Positions 1-5,032 of a DNA stretch of 5,298 nt are shown one piece after another. A program made the position numbers and the translations under genes. Positions within the stretch are counted from its first letter, which is position 1. Each line of letters opens with the position of its first letter. The notes under the pieces were generated by a model. That model was not told the DNA's origin. It saw only the letters and a program-made list of their open reading frames with translations, and searched no databases. Origin of the DNA: Candidatus Poribacteria bacterium (GTDB taxonomy: Bacteria > Poribacteria > WGA-4E > WGA-3G); NCBI GenBank assembly GCA_028818995.1, contig JAPPMR010000583.1:1-5298 (forward strand). The letters are read 5' to 3'.

Positions 1-141
1 GACTTGCTGCTTCCACTTCGAGAGCTGTTGTTCGCTGAGGTTATATCGTCTACAGAGTTCGGCTTGCGAACTTTCACCGCTGAGGGCCTCCAGCACGACT
101 TCTGCTTTAAACTCGGGAGTGAAGTTTCTTCGTTTCGCCAT
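1..141 (-). CDS. IS3-family transposase OrfA, N-terminal part (cut by window edge)
   Basis: The 47 codons visible begin MAKRRNFTPEFKAEVVLEAL and continue through SQAELCRRYNLSEQQLSKWK. This is the typical N-terminal helix-turn-helix of IS3/IS911-type OrfA (Tnp_1/HTH_8 family), which binds the element's terminal repeats. Known family members are about 90-110 aa and are followed by an overlapping orfB (DDE integrase) expressed by -1 frameshifting; both would lie beyond position 1. The start is well supported: an AAAGGAG ribosome-binding site lies at 154-148, six bases before the ATG at 141. The open frame reaches the window edge without a stop, so the gene is partial because of the window and shows no sign of decay. 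Family identity is confident; the IS subgroup is not determined. Confidence 0.93.
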   Translation of the reverse strand, partial: MAKRRNFTPEFKAEVVLEALSGESSQAELCRRYNLSEQQLSKWKQQV

Positions 142-190
142 CGGATACTCCTTTCAGTAGATTGTTAGTATATCACAATCTTGTTTTAGA

Positions 191-219
191 GGGTGGCCCT
201 AATTTCCGATGGCAGTACA
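191..219 (-). repeat. Probable terminal inverted repeat of the IS3 element (upstream end)
   Basis: Read on the minus strand, positions 219 to 191 start TGTACTGCC and continue through ATTAGGGCCACCC. A TG start and a length of about 25-40 bases upstream of orfA are usual for IS3-family ends. The matching repeat is not in the window, so the inner boundary is arbitrary. Confidence 0.5.
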
Positions 220-400
220 AATTTCTGTCAGTTTCAAGTTGAGTTTTTAAGTTGTTTTATTTTTCAGCAAGTTTTTCCCAGAGGCGTAACTTAGGAGAAA
301 AAAAGGGGTTCAGGTATAAAGGCGAGCGACTCCAGCGGGGTGAAAAGTGTCATAGAATCTGAGGTATAGATTAGAAGGGACAAGTCCTCTCCTAGCTGGA
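220..400. other. Intergenic spacer between the DUF805 gene and the IS
   Basis: This 181-base spacer has no credible ORF. It contains a weak hairpin just past the DUF805 stop (373-393). It also has a degenerate inverted repeat around 331-343 (ACTCC-AGC-GGGGT on the plus strand), a short AATCT/AGATT pair around 356-372, and a minus-strand run of seven T near 297-303 with no clear GC stem before it. The ACTCC-AGC-GGGGT segment resembles a decayed dispersed palindromic repeat, but no second copy is visible here. Confidence 0.3.
373..393 (-). terminator. Weak hairpin after the DUF805 gene, possible transcript end
   Basis: On the minus strand AGGAGAGGA and TCCCTTCT can pair around a CTTG loop with one G-T pair and one mismatch, starting eight bases after the DUF805 stop codon. 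No T-run follows, so this is at best a poor intrinsic terminator or an mRNA 3'-end structure. Confidence 0.22.
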
Positions 401-814
401 TTAAAGTTCTTCTTTATAATACAACTTATCCAGGTAAGAAAATATTCCACTCTTTCTATCAGTTTTTGATTTTTTACCCTCTATAAAAATACATACAAAA
501 AGAATATAGAAAGGTAGAAAGTAACATGCTCGACGTATTTTCCTAAAGCTAAGAGGATATATCCACTCCGAAAACTTGAAATTAATGTCATGGAGCCTTT
601 TGATATGCAAACACACTGAACTATATAGTAATAGTATATCTGTAATATAAAACGTAATGTCTTTTGTCCACTGAATAGACCATTGAAAATTGTTTGAAGT
701 GTAAAACCAAGTAGTCGTTAGATAGATACCACAAAGAACCAAATTAGAAATCCAATAAGTCTTTCTACTAATCTGTCCTTTATACCAGAAAAATAATCTA
801 AAAACTTGTTTCAT
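401..814 (-). CDS. DUF805-like small multi-pass membrane protein
   Basis: The 137-aa product begins MKQVFRLFFWYKGQISRKTYW, matching the opening of DUF805 proteins (a short hydrophobic start, then KGRISR..YW). The second hallmark is IKRLHD followed by a Trp (HIKRLHDINFKFSEW). Hydrophobic stretches at about residues 23-37, 52-70 and 98-111, plus the amphipathic N-terminus, suggest three or four membrane passes in the inner membrane. The usual glycine-rich C-terminal motif is weak (EGKKSKTDRKSG), so this is a divergent member. DUF805 has no established biochemical function. ATG 814 has an AAGG site eight bases upstream and fits family starts. An in-frame TTG at 838, four bases after a perfect AGGAGG, would add eight residues. 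It lies downstream of the RT gene on the same strand and may be co-transcribed with it. Confidence 0.75.
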   Translation of the reverse strand: MKQVFRLFFWYKGQISRKTYWISNLVLCGIYLTTTWFYTSNNFQWSIQWTKDITFYITDILLLYSSVCLHIKRLHDINFKFSEWIYPLSFRKIRRACYFLPFYILFVCIFIEGKKSKTDRKSGIFSYLDKLYYKEEL

Positions 815-824
815 TGTAATTACC

Positions 825-1061
825 TTAAAAGGGATCAAGAGACCTCCTAAGACTTGGTAAGTTAGCGTCTGACAGTCTCAATGATAGCAGTTGCTTACGC
901 CTACCCACAACTTTGACAGGTATGAATCTACCTATTTTTGCATAACGCTCAATTTCAATCGCGCGTGTCCTTTTGCAAGGCATATTTACTACCTTACTTT
1001 GTTTAGCAAGATTATTGCATAACGCGGGTGTCTGGAAAAGAGCAGGTTTGTTTATTTTCAT
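825..1061 (-). CDS. Hypothetical small basic protein between RT and DUF805
   Basis: This open frame of 78 codons begins MKINKPALFQTPALCNNL and ends SLRRSLDPF. It is rich in Lys and Arg (for example CKRTRAIEIERYAKIG and VVGRRKQ), with no membrane segment and no domain I recognise. It lies 61 bases after the RT stop and ends ten bases before the DUF805 ATG, so the spacing suits an operon gene with coupled translation. Against it, the ribosome-binding site before ATG 1061 is poor (only AAAGCGG nearby), and an upstream TTG at 1085 has none. A strong AGGAGG for the next gene lies inside its last codons. It may be real, a nucleic-acid-binding partner of the RT by charge alone, or just an open stretch of spacer or structured RNA. 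Confidence 0.35.
   Translation of the reverse strand: MKINKPALFQTPALCNNLAKQSKVVNMPCKRTRAIEIERYAKIGRFIPVKVVGRRKQLLSLRLSDANLPSLRRSLDPF
843..848 (-). promoter_or_regulatory. Strong AGGAGG ribosome-binding site deciding between TTG and ATG starts
   Basis: A perfect AGGAGG reads on the minus strand at 848-843. It is four bases before an in-frame TTG (838), and 28 bases separate it from the ATG at 814, too far for that codon. It either drives a TTG-initiated, eight-residue longer DUF805 protein or is an accident of AGG-AGG codons in the upstream small ORF. A weaker AAGG (826-823) sits at the right distance for ATG 814. Confidence 0.45.
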
Positions 1062-1117
1062 ACCGCTTTGCCGTGCCTCGTCCAACCCAAACTACTGAAA
1101 ATTGTCCAAACTTTAGT

Positions 1118-1177
1118 ATTCCTTAGAGGTCTCCATTTATTGGCTTAATAAAATGGATACTCTTTTCTCTAAGGAAT
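1118..1177 (-). repeat. Nested inverted repeat (hairpin) over the 3' end of the RT gene
   Basis: ATTCCTTAGAG at 1118-1128 is perfectly complementary to CTCTAAGGAAT at 1167-1177 (11 bp). Inside it CCATTT (1133-1138) pairs with AAATGG (1151-1156). On the RT mRNA this makes a two-tier stem with an internal loop of 10 and 4 bases and a 12-base apical loop, holding the last 18 codons and the TAA stop. No T-run follows on the minus strand, so it is not a standard intrinsic terminator. It could protect the mRNA end, affect RT translation termination, or be part of an RNA the RT uses; the last is speculation. Confidence 0.6.
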
Positions 1178-2676
1178 TTTAACCCAGATTTTTTTCGGTA
1201 CTGATCGAACGTTGGGCAATCTGGTGCTAATTCATGAAGAAGAATCCAGTACTGATCACAGTCATATTCTAAATTAGGATCAACTGTATTGTTGAGGAAA
1301 TCAATGACTTTGTCTTTATGTTGATTTAAGGCGATAAACATTCCAATTGACATGCAGTCTTTTGTATTAATCACAGCTTTAGCAAGCTCATCGTTAATTT
1401 CTTGCCTGCAGATAGCCATAAAATACAACCCCCAACAGATGGTATCGGAACGCTGGAATTTGAGGAAATGACTTAGAATAGATTCAAAGTCCACATCTGA
1501 AATCGTCTGATGGTGCTTATATGCTACCTTACAGAGAATTGGGAGAACGGTTGGGTTATAAAATGCTATAGAAATAAGATATTTTAGAAAAACATCAGCG
1601 TTGCTTTCGTCAATTCTTGAGGTGAGTGAACGCGCAGCATATTTCAAAACATTGTCGTCAGGATAACGGTTTTGTAAGTTGATTGCATAGTCAAGAAAAT
1701 TAGCGATATCTCTGCGTTTAAGAAGGTTTTCTCTATGTGGTAAACGATTCTTCAATCCAATTATCCATTCCGTTTGATACCCAAGAGGCAGTTTTTCAAT
1801 TGCCACTTTCTTAGCATTGAGATTTAAGAGATACTTTCGTAATTCTTGCTCAATGTGCGTTATAAACATTTCAGCTTTTTCTTGTGTTTCACAATAGCAT
1901 TCGTAGTCATCGCCAAATCGATTAAACGTGTAGCCTTTGTTGCATAAAATATCATCAATTCGAAATAAAAGGAGTTCGGACATAATAGTTGAAGTAGCCG
2001 GACCGATTGGAATCCCTTGTGTCTCATTTCGTTTTATTTGTCGTTGATATCGATCAAGCTGATTGTACCATTTTCTTCCATTTCTCTGGTTTGCCTTTGC
2101 TTCACTGTGCCCGACTAATGCCCATGGAATTGAGTGTGTATAGATAGAAGGAAAAAATAACGAAATATCCACGCTAACCCGGTAGAACTTTCCTCTTGTA
2201 AGTTCTACCTTAGACATCAAATTGCTGAAATTTTCATTTTCAATGACCAGAACTCGAAAATCATTATCATCATAATCACTAACTTCATTATAGATTAATC
2301 CGAATACCTTTTTATCGTCGTGTTTAGCAGGTTTCAAACGACTATTGGGATTCTGACAGATATGTTTCAGTTTGTTCCAGTTTTTTAAGATGCATTGACA
2401 TAACCTCGCGTAGGGAAGCGGATGAGGTATTTGCATCAAACGCGTTACGTTGTTAAATCGGTTTACCCGATATTCTATTTGATCATATCCTTTTTTCCTG
2501 TCTTCCAGTTGATGTCTTGTAAGCATGTCAAGCATTTCATCAGCGACTTCAGGTGTAAAATCCACAGTGGAAAAGACTGGGGGGGTACCATCACGATTTT
2601 GACTCACCATAGGGAAGTAATTGTAACCTAACAATCCTCTGTAAATGTAATTTTTATCTGGCACCTGAGAATTCAT
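1123..2676 (-). CDS. Reverse transcriptase of the Abi/unknown-group (DRT-like) type
   Basis: The 517-aa protein has the RT palm motifs in order. A fingers segment lies at about 80-100 (RLMQIPHPLPYARLCQCI). Motif A is at 167-187, with catalytic D170 followed by SLFFPSIYTHSIPWAL. Motif B is GIPIGPATSTIMSELLL at 221-237. Motif C is RFGDDYECYC, with D256 and D257. A motif D-like segment is near 284-297. FGDD replaces the commoner YxDD. The SIYTHSIPWA signature and the GPxTSxIMSE form of motif B are those I associate with AbiA/AbiK/UG (defence-associated RT) families, not with group II introns, retrons or DGRs. Residues about 315-517 look all-helical, fitting the C-terminal helical extension known in Abi RTs. 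Start ATG 2676 has AAGGA nine bases upstream. Known relatives make DNA, often untemplated, and block phages. The exact subgroup is unresolved. No second catalytic domain is seen. Confidence 0.88.
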   Translation of the reverse strand: MNSQVPDKNYIYRGLLGYNYFPMVSQNRDGTPPVFSTVDFTPEVADEMLDMLTRHQLEDRKKGYDQIEYRVNRFNNVTRLMQIPHPLPYARLCQCILKNWNKLKHICQNPNSRLKPAKHDDKKVFGLIYNEVSDYDDNDFRVLVIENENFSNLMSKVELTRGKFYRVSVDISLFFPSIYTHSIPWALVGHSEAKANQRNGRKWYNQLDRYQRQIKRNETQGIPIGPATSTIMSELLLFRIDDILCNKGYTFNRFGDDYECYCETQEKAEMFITHIEQELRKYLLNLNAKKVAIEKLPLGYQTEWIIGLKNRLPHRENLLKRRDIANFLDYAINLQNRYPDDNVLKYAARSLTSRIDESNADVFLKYLISIAFYNPTVLPILCKVAYKHHQTISDVDFESILSHFLKFQRSDTICWGLYFMAICRQEINDELAKAVINTKDCMSIGMFIALNQHKDKVIDFLNNTVDPNLEYDCDQYWILLHELAPDCPTFDQYRKKSGLKFLREKSIHFIKPINGDL

Positions 2677-2685
2677 ATCACATGT

Positions 2686-2690
2686 TCCTT
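2686..2690 (-). promoter_or_regulatory. Ribosome-binding site of the RT gene
   Basis: AAGGA reads on the minus strand at 2690-2686, nine bases before ATG 2676. A nearer ATG at 2683 is followed at once by TGA, which confirms 2676 as the start. Confidence 0.6.
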
Positions 2691-2709
2691 AAAAAGTTCT
2701 CAAAAGAAT

Positions 2710-2859
2710 TCAGTTTTTATTTTCCGTTTTCAGATCCTGCGATTTGATTAACTTTAGGCCTTGCTCAACCTTACCTTTGATGTAATCAACGTCTACTCGT
2801 TTCAAAAATACTAATGCTATCGTGAAATTCTGTTTCGCCTCCAAAGCGAAAATCCTAAC
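2710..2859 (-). pseudogene. Remnant of a second TPR-protein C-terminal cap
   Basis: Directly after the TGA of the protease-TPR gene, and in the same frame, 49 sense codons run to a TGA at 2712-2710. They contain LEAKQNFTIALVFLKRVDVD followed by YIKGKVEQGLKLI. This aligns with the cap just upstream in the intact gene (WEARQNFQTALKLAEKLDNV, then HLKVQIEETLQRM): the EA-K/R-QNF-x-x-AL core and the following helix pattern are shared. There is no start codon with a ribosome-binding site and no preceding TPR unit, so it is not an independent gene. It is best read as the tail of a lost paralogue left after recombination or deletion, diverged well past a recent duplication. Stop-codon read-through would add it to the protein, but nothing shows that this happens. 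Confidence 0.7.
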
Positions 2860-4563
2860 TCATTCGTTACTCATTCGTTGAAGCGTTTCTTCAATTTGAA
2901 CTTTAAGATGTACATTATCTAACTTTTCCGCAAGTTTCAACGCCGTTTGGAAATTTTGCCTTGCCTCCCAAGTTCGATCTAGATAGAATTTTGAGAATCC
3001 CCGAAAGTAGTAGACTTCAGCATTACCGGATTCAATTTGAATGGCTTTGTCATAATCAACAATTGCGGCAGCATGTTGTCCGAGTTTCCCGCCTTTTACA
3101 AGTCCCCGAATGAGGTAACTATCAGCATTACCAGGTCTTAGACAGATAGACCTATCAATATCAGAAAGAGCCGCAAAGTGTTGTCCCAATTCCGATTTTG
3201 CAGATCCTCGTCTAAAGTATGCAGAAGCATAGTTTGGATTTAGCTGAATGGCTTTGTCATAATCAGTTACCGCGGAGGCATATTGCTTTAGGTTGAACCT
3301 CGCCAATCCCCGATTGTTATATGCATCAACATAATCAGGTTTGAGGCGGATGGCAGTGCTAAAATCAACAATTGCAACAGCATGTTGCCCAAGTCTGCAC
3401 TTCGCCAATCCTCGATAGTCATACGCCTCGGCATAGTCAGGTTTTAATCGAATTGCCATATCATAGTCAGAAATAGCATCAAAATACTTTTCCAAATTGA
3501 ATTTTGCCTTTCCTCGATTATAATAGGCCTCGGCATAGTCAGGTTTCAATCGAATTGCCATATTATAGTGAGAAATAGCACGGTTGTGGTTACCCAAAAC
3601 GAGGGAAAAATCCCCCATACTCTTACCGAACGTAGCAGCATCGGGTTCAAGACGATTTGCAATATTAAAGTCAATGGTAGCAGCGAAATGTTGTTTCAAT
3701 ATCCCCTTTGCTACTCCTCGCCTATAATATGCCAGAGCATAATCGGGATTTAGCCGAATTGCCATATCATAATTGGCAATGGCACCTTCATAATTACTCA
3801 CTTCGTGCTGCGTATAACCCCATCTATAGTGGGTTTTTGCTGAGATAGGTTGCTGTTCTGGAGAAAAAGGTATTACTGTTCCCGATTGATTAAGTAACTC
3901 CTTGAGAACATTGACAGGGATCACATGATCAAGATTTTCCGTGCCCAACCCCAAATGGTCATTAGGAGTAGAGACAAACACCCCTATAACGCTCCACTTG
4001 CTATCAAACACGGGGCTACCACTGCTTACAGGGGAGATTGAAGTGCCCATTATATGGATCAATTTTTGGATGCCCCCTTCGGGATTGATAGGGCTAACTA
4101 TGCCGTCCGAGAATATACCTTCCAAACCTATCGGATTATCTATTACGTGCACCGTTGTTCCAATGTCAACATCGTTGCTGTCGCCGAGCGGAAACGGGTT
4201 GATAACATATGCTGCAACTTTCAGGAGTACAAGGTCATTTATTCTGTCGGCTGCTGTGATACCTTCAATGGTGTATACTGTGGACTTGCCAACCAACTTA
4301 GCAGTGCCTTTTGTTGCGCCTTCAATCACATGGTAGTTGGTAGCAATTAGGTCCGGCTTTACAAAGAAACCGCTGCCAATGCCCAAGATCTTTCCGCTTT
4401 TATCCTCCATCTCCAAATACACCGTCAACGCTAATGCTTTTTCGGTAACATCCTCAGTAGGTAAAGTGGTTTGGGCAGGGACGGTATTTATTACGCAAAA
4501 TAGCAGCAACACTGTGATTGAAGCAAAAAATTGTCTGAATAAGAATCCATTTTTATGTCTCAT
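2860..4563 (-). CDS. Secreted trypsin-like serine protease with TPR repeats
   Basis: The 567-aa protein starts with a signal peptide (residues 1-30, basic MRHKNG, hydrophobic core, likely cut after VPA), so it acts outside the cytoplasm. Residues about 38-225 form a chymotrypsin-fold/HtrA-type protease: GSGFFV, then His78 in NYHVI, Asp110 in NDLVLLKV and Ser181 in SSGSPVF. The Gly usual two residues before Ser is Val179, so oxyanion-hole geometry may differ. No PDZ domain follows. About nine TPR units of 34 residues fill 243-530 (AIRLKPDYAEAYYNRG type), with one degenerate unit near 302-342 and one carrying an extra residue near 490. A helical cap ends the protein. The start at 4563 makes an ATGA overlap with the DUF433 gene and has GGAA seven bases upstream; an ATG at 4569 is possible but poorly spaced. 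The substrate is unknown; TPRs suggest protein binding. Confidence 0.88.
   Translation of the reverse strand: MRHKNGFLFRQFFASITVLLLFCVINTVPAQTTLPTEDVTEKALALTVYLEMEDKSGKILGIGSGFFVKPDLIATNYHVIEGATKGTAKLVGKSTVYTIEGITAADRINDLVLLKVAAYVINPFPLGDSNDVDIGTTVHVIDNPIGLEGIFSDGIVSPINPEGGIQKLIHIMGTSISPVSSGSPVFDSKWSVIGVFVSTPNDHLGLGTENLDHVIPVNVLKELLNQSGTVIPFSPEQQPISAKTHYRWGYTQHEVSNYEGAIANYDMAIRLNPDYALAYYRRGVAKGILKQHFAATIDFNIANRLEPDAATFGKSMGDFSLVLGNHNRAISHYNMAIRLKPDYAEAYYNRGKAKFNLEKYFDAISDYDMAIRLKPDYAEAYDYRGLAKCRLGQHAVAIVDFSTAIRLKPDYVDAYNNRGLARFNLKQYASAVTDYDKAIQLNPNYASAYFRRGSAKSELGQHFAALSDIDRSICLRPGNADSYLIRGLVKGGKLGQHAAAIVDYDKAIQIESGNAEVYYFRGFSKFYLDRTWEARQNFQTALKLAEKLDNVHLKVQIEETLQRMSNE
3425..3579 (-). repeat. 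Near-identical 102-bp tandem units inside the TPR region
   Basis: The 53-base segments at 3425-3477 and 3527-3579 are exactly 102 bases apart (one 34-residue TPR) and differ at only three positions. Other units keep the period with more differences. This indicates recent unit duplication or gene conversion within the coding repeat array. Confidence 0.8.
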
Positions 4564-4772
4564 CGGCATTTTCCGTTACATGTTTGGGCGAACTGGAGAC
4601 AAGCGACAATATCTTCGGCTTCAAAATCGGGCATTTCTTCAAGAATATCTTCAAACGACAGGCCAGCAGCAAGCAAGTCCAAGACATCTATCACCCGAAT
4701 CCGCATGCCTCGAATGCAAGGTCGCCCACCGTATTGGTCTGGATTGAAAGTAATTCGGTTCACAAGTAGCAT
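4560..4772 (-). CDS. DUF433 (VapB45-like antitoxin) protein B
   Basis: The 70-aa product matches the DUF433 plan throughout: NRITFNPDQYGGRPCIRGMRI, then VIDVLDLLAAGLSFEDIL, and a final PDFEAEDIVACLQFA helix. These small winged-helix-like proteins usually act as antitoxins and autoregulators paired with a downstream DUF5615/PIN-like ribonuclease. Here no such toxin follows: the stop codon overlaps the protease-TPR start by ATGA, so the two are translationally coupled. ATG 4772 is preceded only by a close AAAGAG. Many relatives begin at the NRITF position, so a GTG at 4763 is an alternative start. Either it is an orphan antitoxin whose toxin was replaced, or it regulates the protease operon; the latter is inference. 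Confidence 0.82.
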   Translation of the reverse strand: MLLVNRITFNPDQYGGRPCIRGMRIRVIDVLDLLAAGLSFEDILEEMPDFEAEDIVACLQFAQTCNGKCR

Positions 4773-4796
4773 TTCTCTTTACTGAGAATCTCGATC

Positions 4797-4919
4797 ATAG
4801 TAAAACCCAAAAATAAATTGACACTTCACGATAGCAACCTCACATTGCACGCTCGTAGGGGCTGGGTAACCCAGCCCCTACGGTTCACCGCGCGTCTAAA
4901 TAATTACGGGCTTCACTAT
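4797..4919. repeat. MITE-like element with imperfect terminal repeats and central palindrome
   Basis: The left end 4797-4825 (ATAGTAAAACCC onward) and the reverse complement of 4891-4919 (ATAGTGAAGCCC onward) agree at 19 of 29 positions, giving imperfect terminal inverted repeats around the perfect palindrome at 4854-4882. No target duplication is visible next to the ends. It separates the truncated toxin from the second DUF433 gene and may carry the promoter of the latter: a TATGAT reads on the minus strand near 4797, but its -35 is weak. Other genomic copies would be needed to prove mobility. Confidence 0.45.
4854..4882. repeat. Perfect 14-bp-arm palindrome, GTAGGGGC type
   Basis: CGTAGGGGCTGGGT (4854-4867) and ACCCAGCCCCTACG (4869-4882) are exact reverse complements around a single A. 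As RNA or single-stranded DNA it folds as a 13-bp stem with a TAA loop. GTAGGGGC...GCCCCTAC palindromes are familiar dispersed intergenic repeats in several environmental phyla. No T-run follows on either strand, so a terminator role is not evident. Confidence 0.85.
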
Positions 4920-4987
4920 AAATGCAATTTTCTATCTTAATCCAAGGTGTCCCCTAAAAGATTGGAAACTTCTGAGGCAACGAAAAG

Positions 4988-5032
4988 TTATCTCAGCCTA
5001 TGAGGTAGATGCTCATCAAGCAACACGCGCAT
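4988..5032 (-). pseudogene. Truncated DUF5615 (PIN-like) toxin, first 14 codons
   Basis: An ATG at 5032, overlapping the end of the upstream DUF433 gene by 17 bases in another frame, opens MRVLLDEHLPHRLR and then meets TAA at 4990-4988. MRxLLDExLPxRLR is the conserved N-terminus of DUF5615 PIN-like nucleases, whose Asp at position 6 belongs to the acidic active site, and the overlapping antitoxin-toxin layout is the normal one. The family is usually about 110-120 aa. The downstream GHEV..GW..NG and later acidic motifs are not found in any frame up to the repeat element at 4919. Only the start of the toxin survives, so an active nuclease is not expected. Confidence 0.75.

Larger units (their letters stand above)
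1..219 (-). mobile_element. IS3-family insertion sequence, one end
   Basis: The element carries the orfA start and runs outward to a probable terminus at 219. On the minus strand it opens with TGTACTGCCATCGGAAATTA, starting TG as IS3-family ends do, and orfA begins 78 bases inside, a normal leader length. The other end, the second inverted repeat and any target duplication lie outside the window. The boundary at 219 is therefore inferred from the TGTACTGCC-like end only and could be off by a few bases. Confidence 0.7.

Noticed and set aside
2422..2631. Plus-strand 69-codon frame opposite the RT N-terminus
   Set aside because: It is antisense to the RT, has no family resemblance and no convincing ribosome-binding site.
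1123..2676. RT as part of a retron, group II intron or diversity-generating element
   Set aside because: Motif B is not the DGR type, no maturase/endonuclease domain or intron domain V is seen, no template/variable repeat pair was noticed, and no retron-type msr/msd lies upstream, where the gap is filled by the TPR remnant.
3180..3780. Regularly spaced repeats as a CRISPR array
   Set aside because: The 102-bp period is the 34-residue TPR unit in an open frame; there are no short exact repeats separated by unique spacers.
3941..4350. Plus-strand open frames opposite the protease domain
   Set aside because: They lie antisense to a well supported coding region with signal peptide and catalytic motifs, and their translations show no recognisable domain.
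401..4563. Protease-TPR protein as a working part of the RT defence cassette
   Set aside because: It has a signal peptide, so it should leave the cytoplasm, and the decayed TPR tail between it and the RT suggests the neighbourhood arose by rearrangement.
4337..4785. Plus-strand frames opposite the DUF433-B gene and the protease start
   Set aside because: They are shadows of DUF433-B, which has clear family motifs on the minus strand.
4818..4846. Plus-strand promoter with TTGACA at 4818
   Set aside because: The spaced -10 position reads CACATT and no plus-strand gene follows.
4854..4882. Palindrome as a bidirectional intrinsic terminator
   Set aside because: Neither strand has a T-run after the stem.
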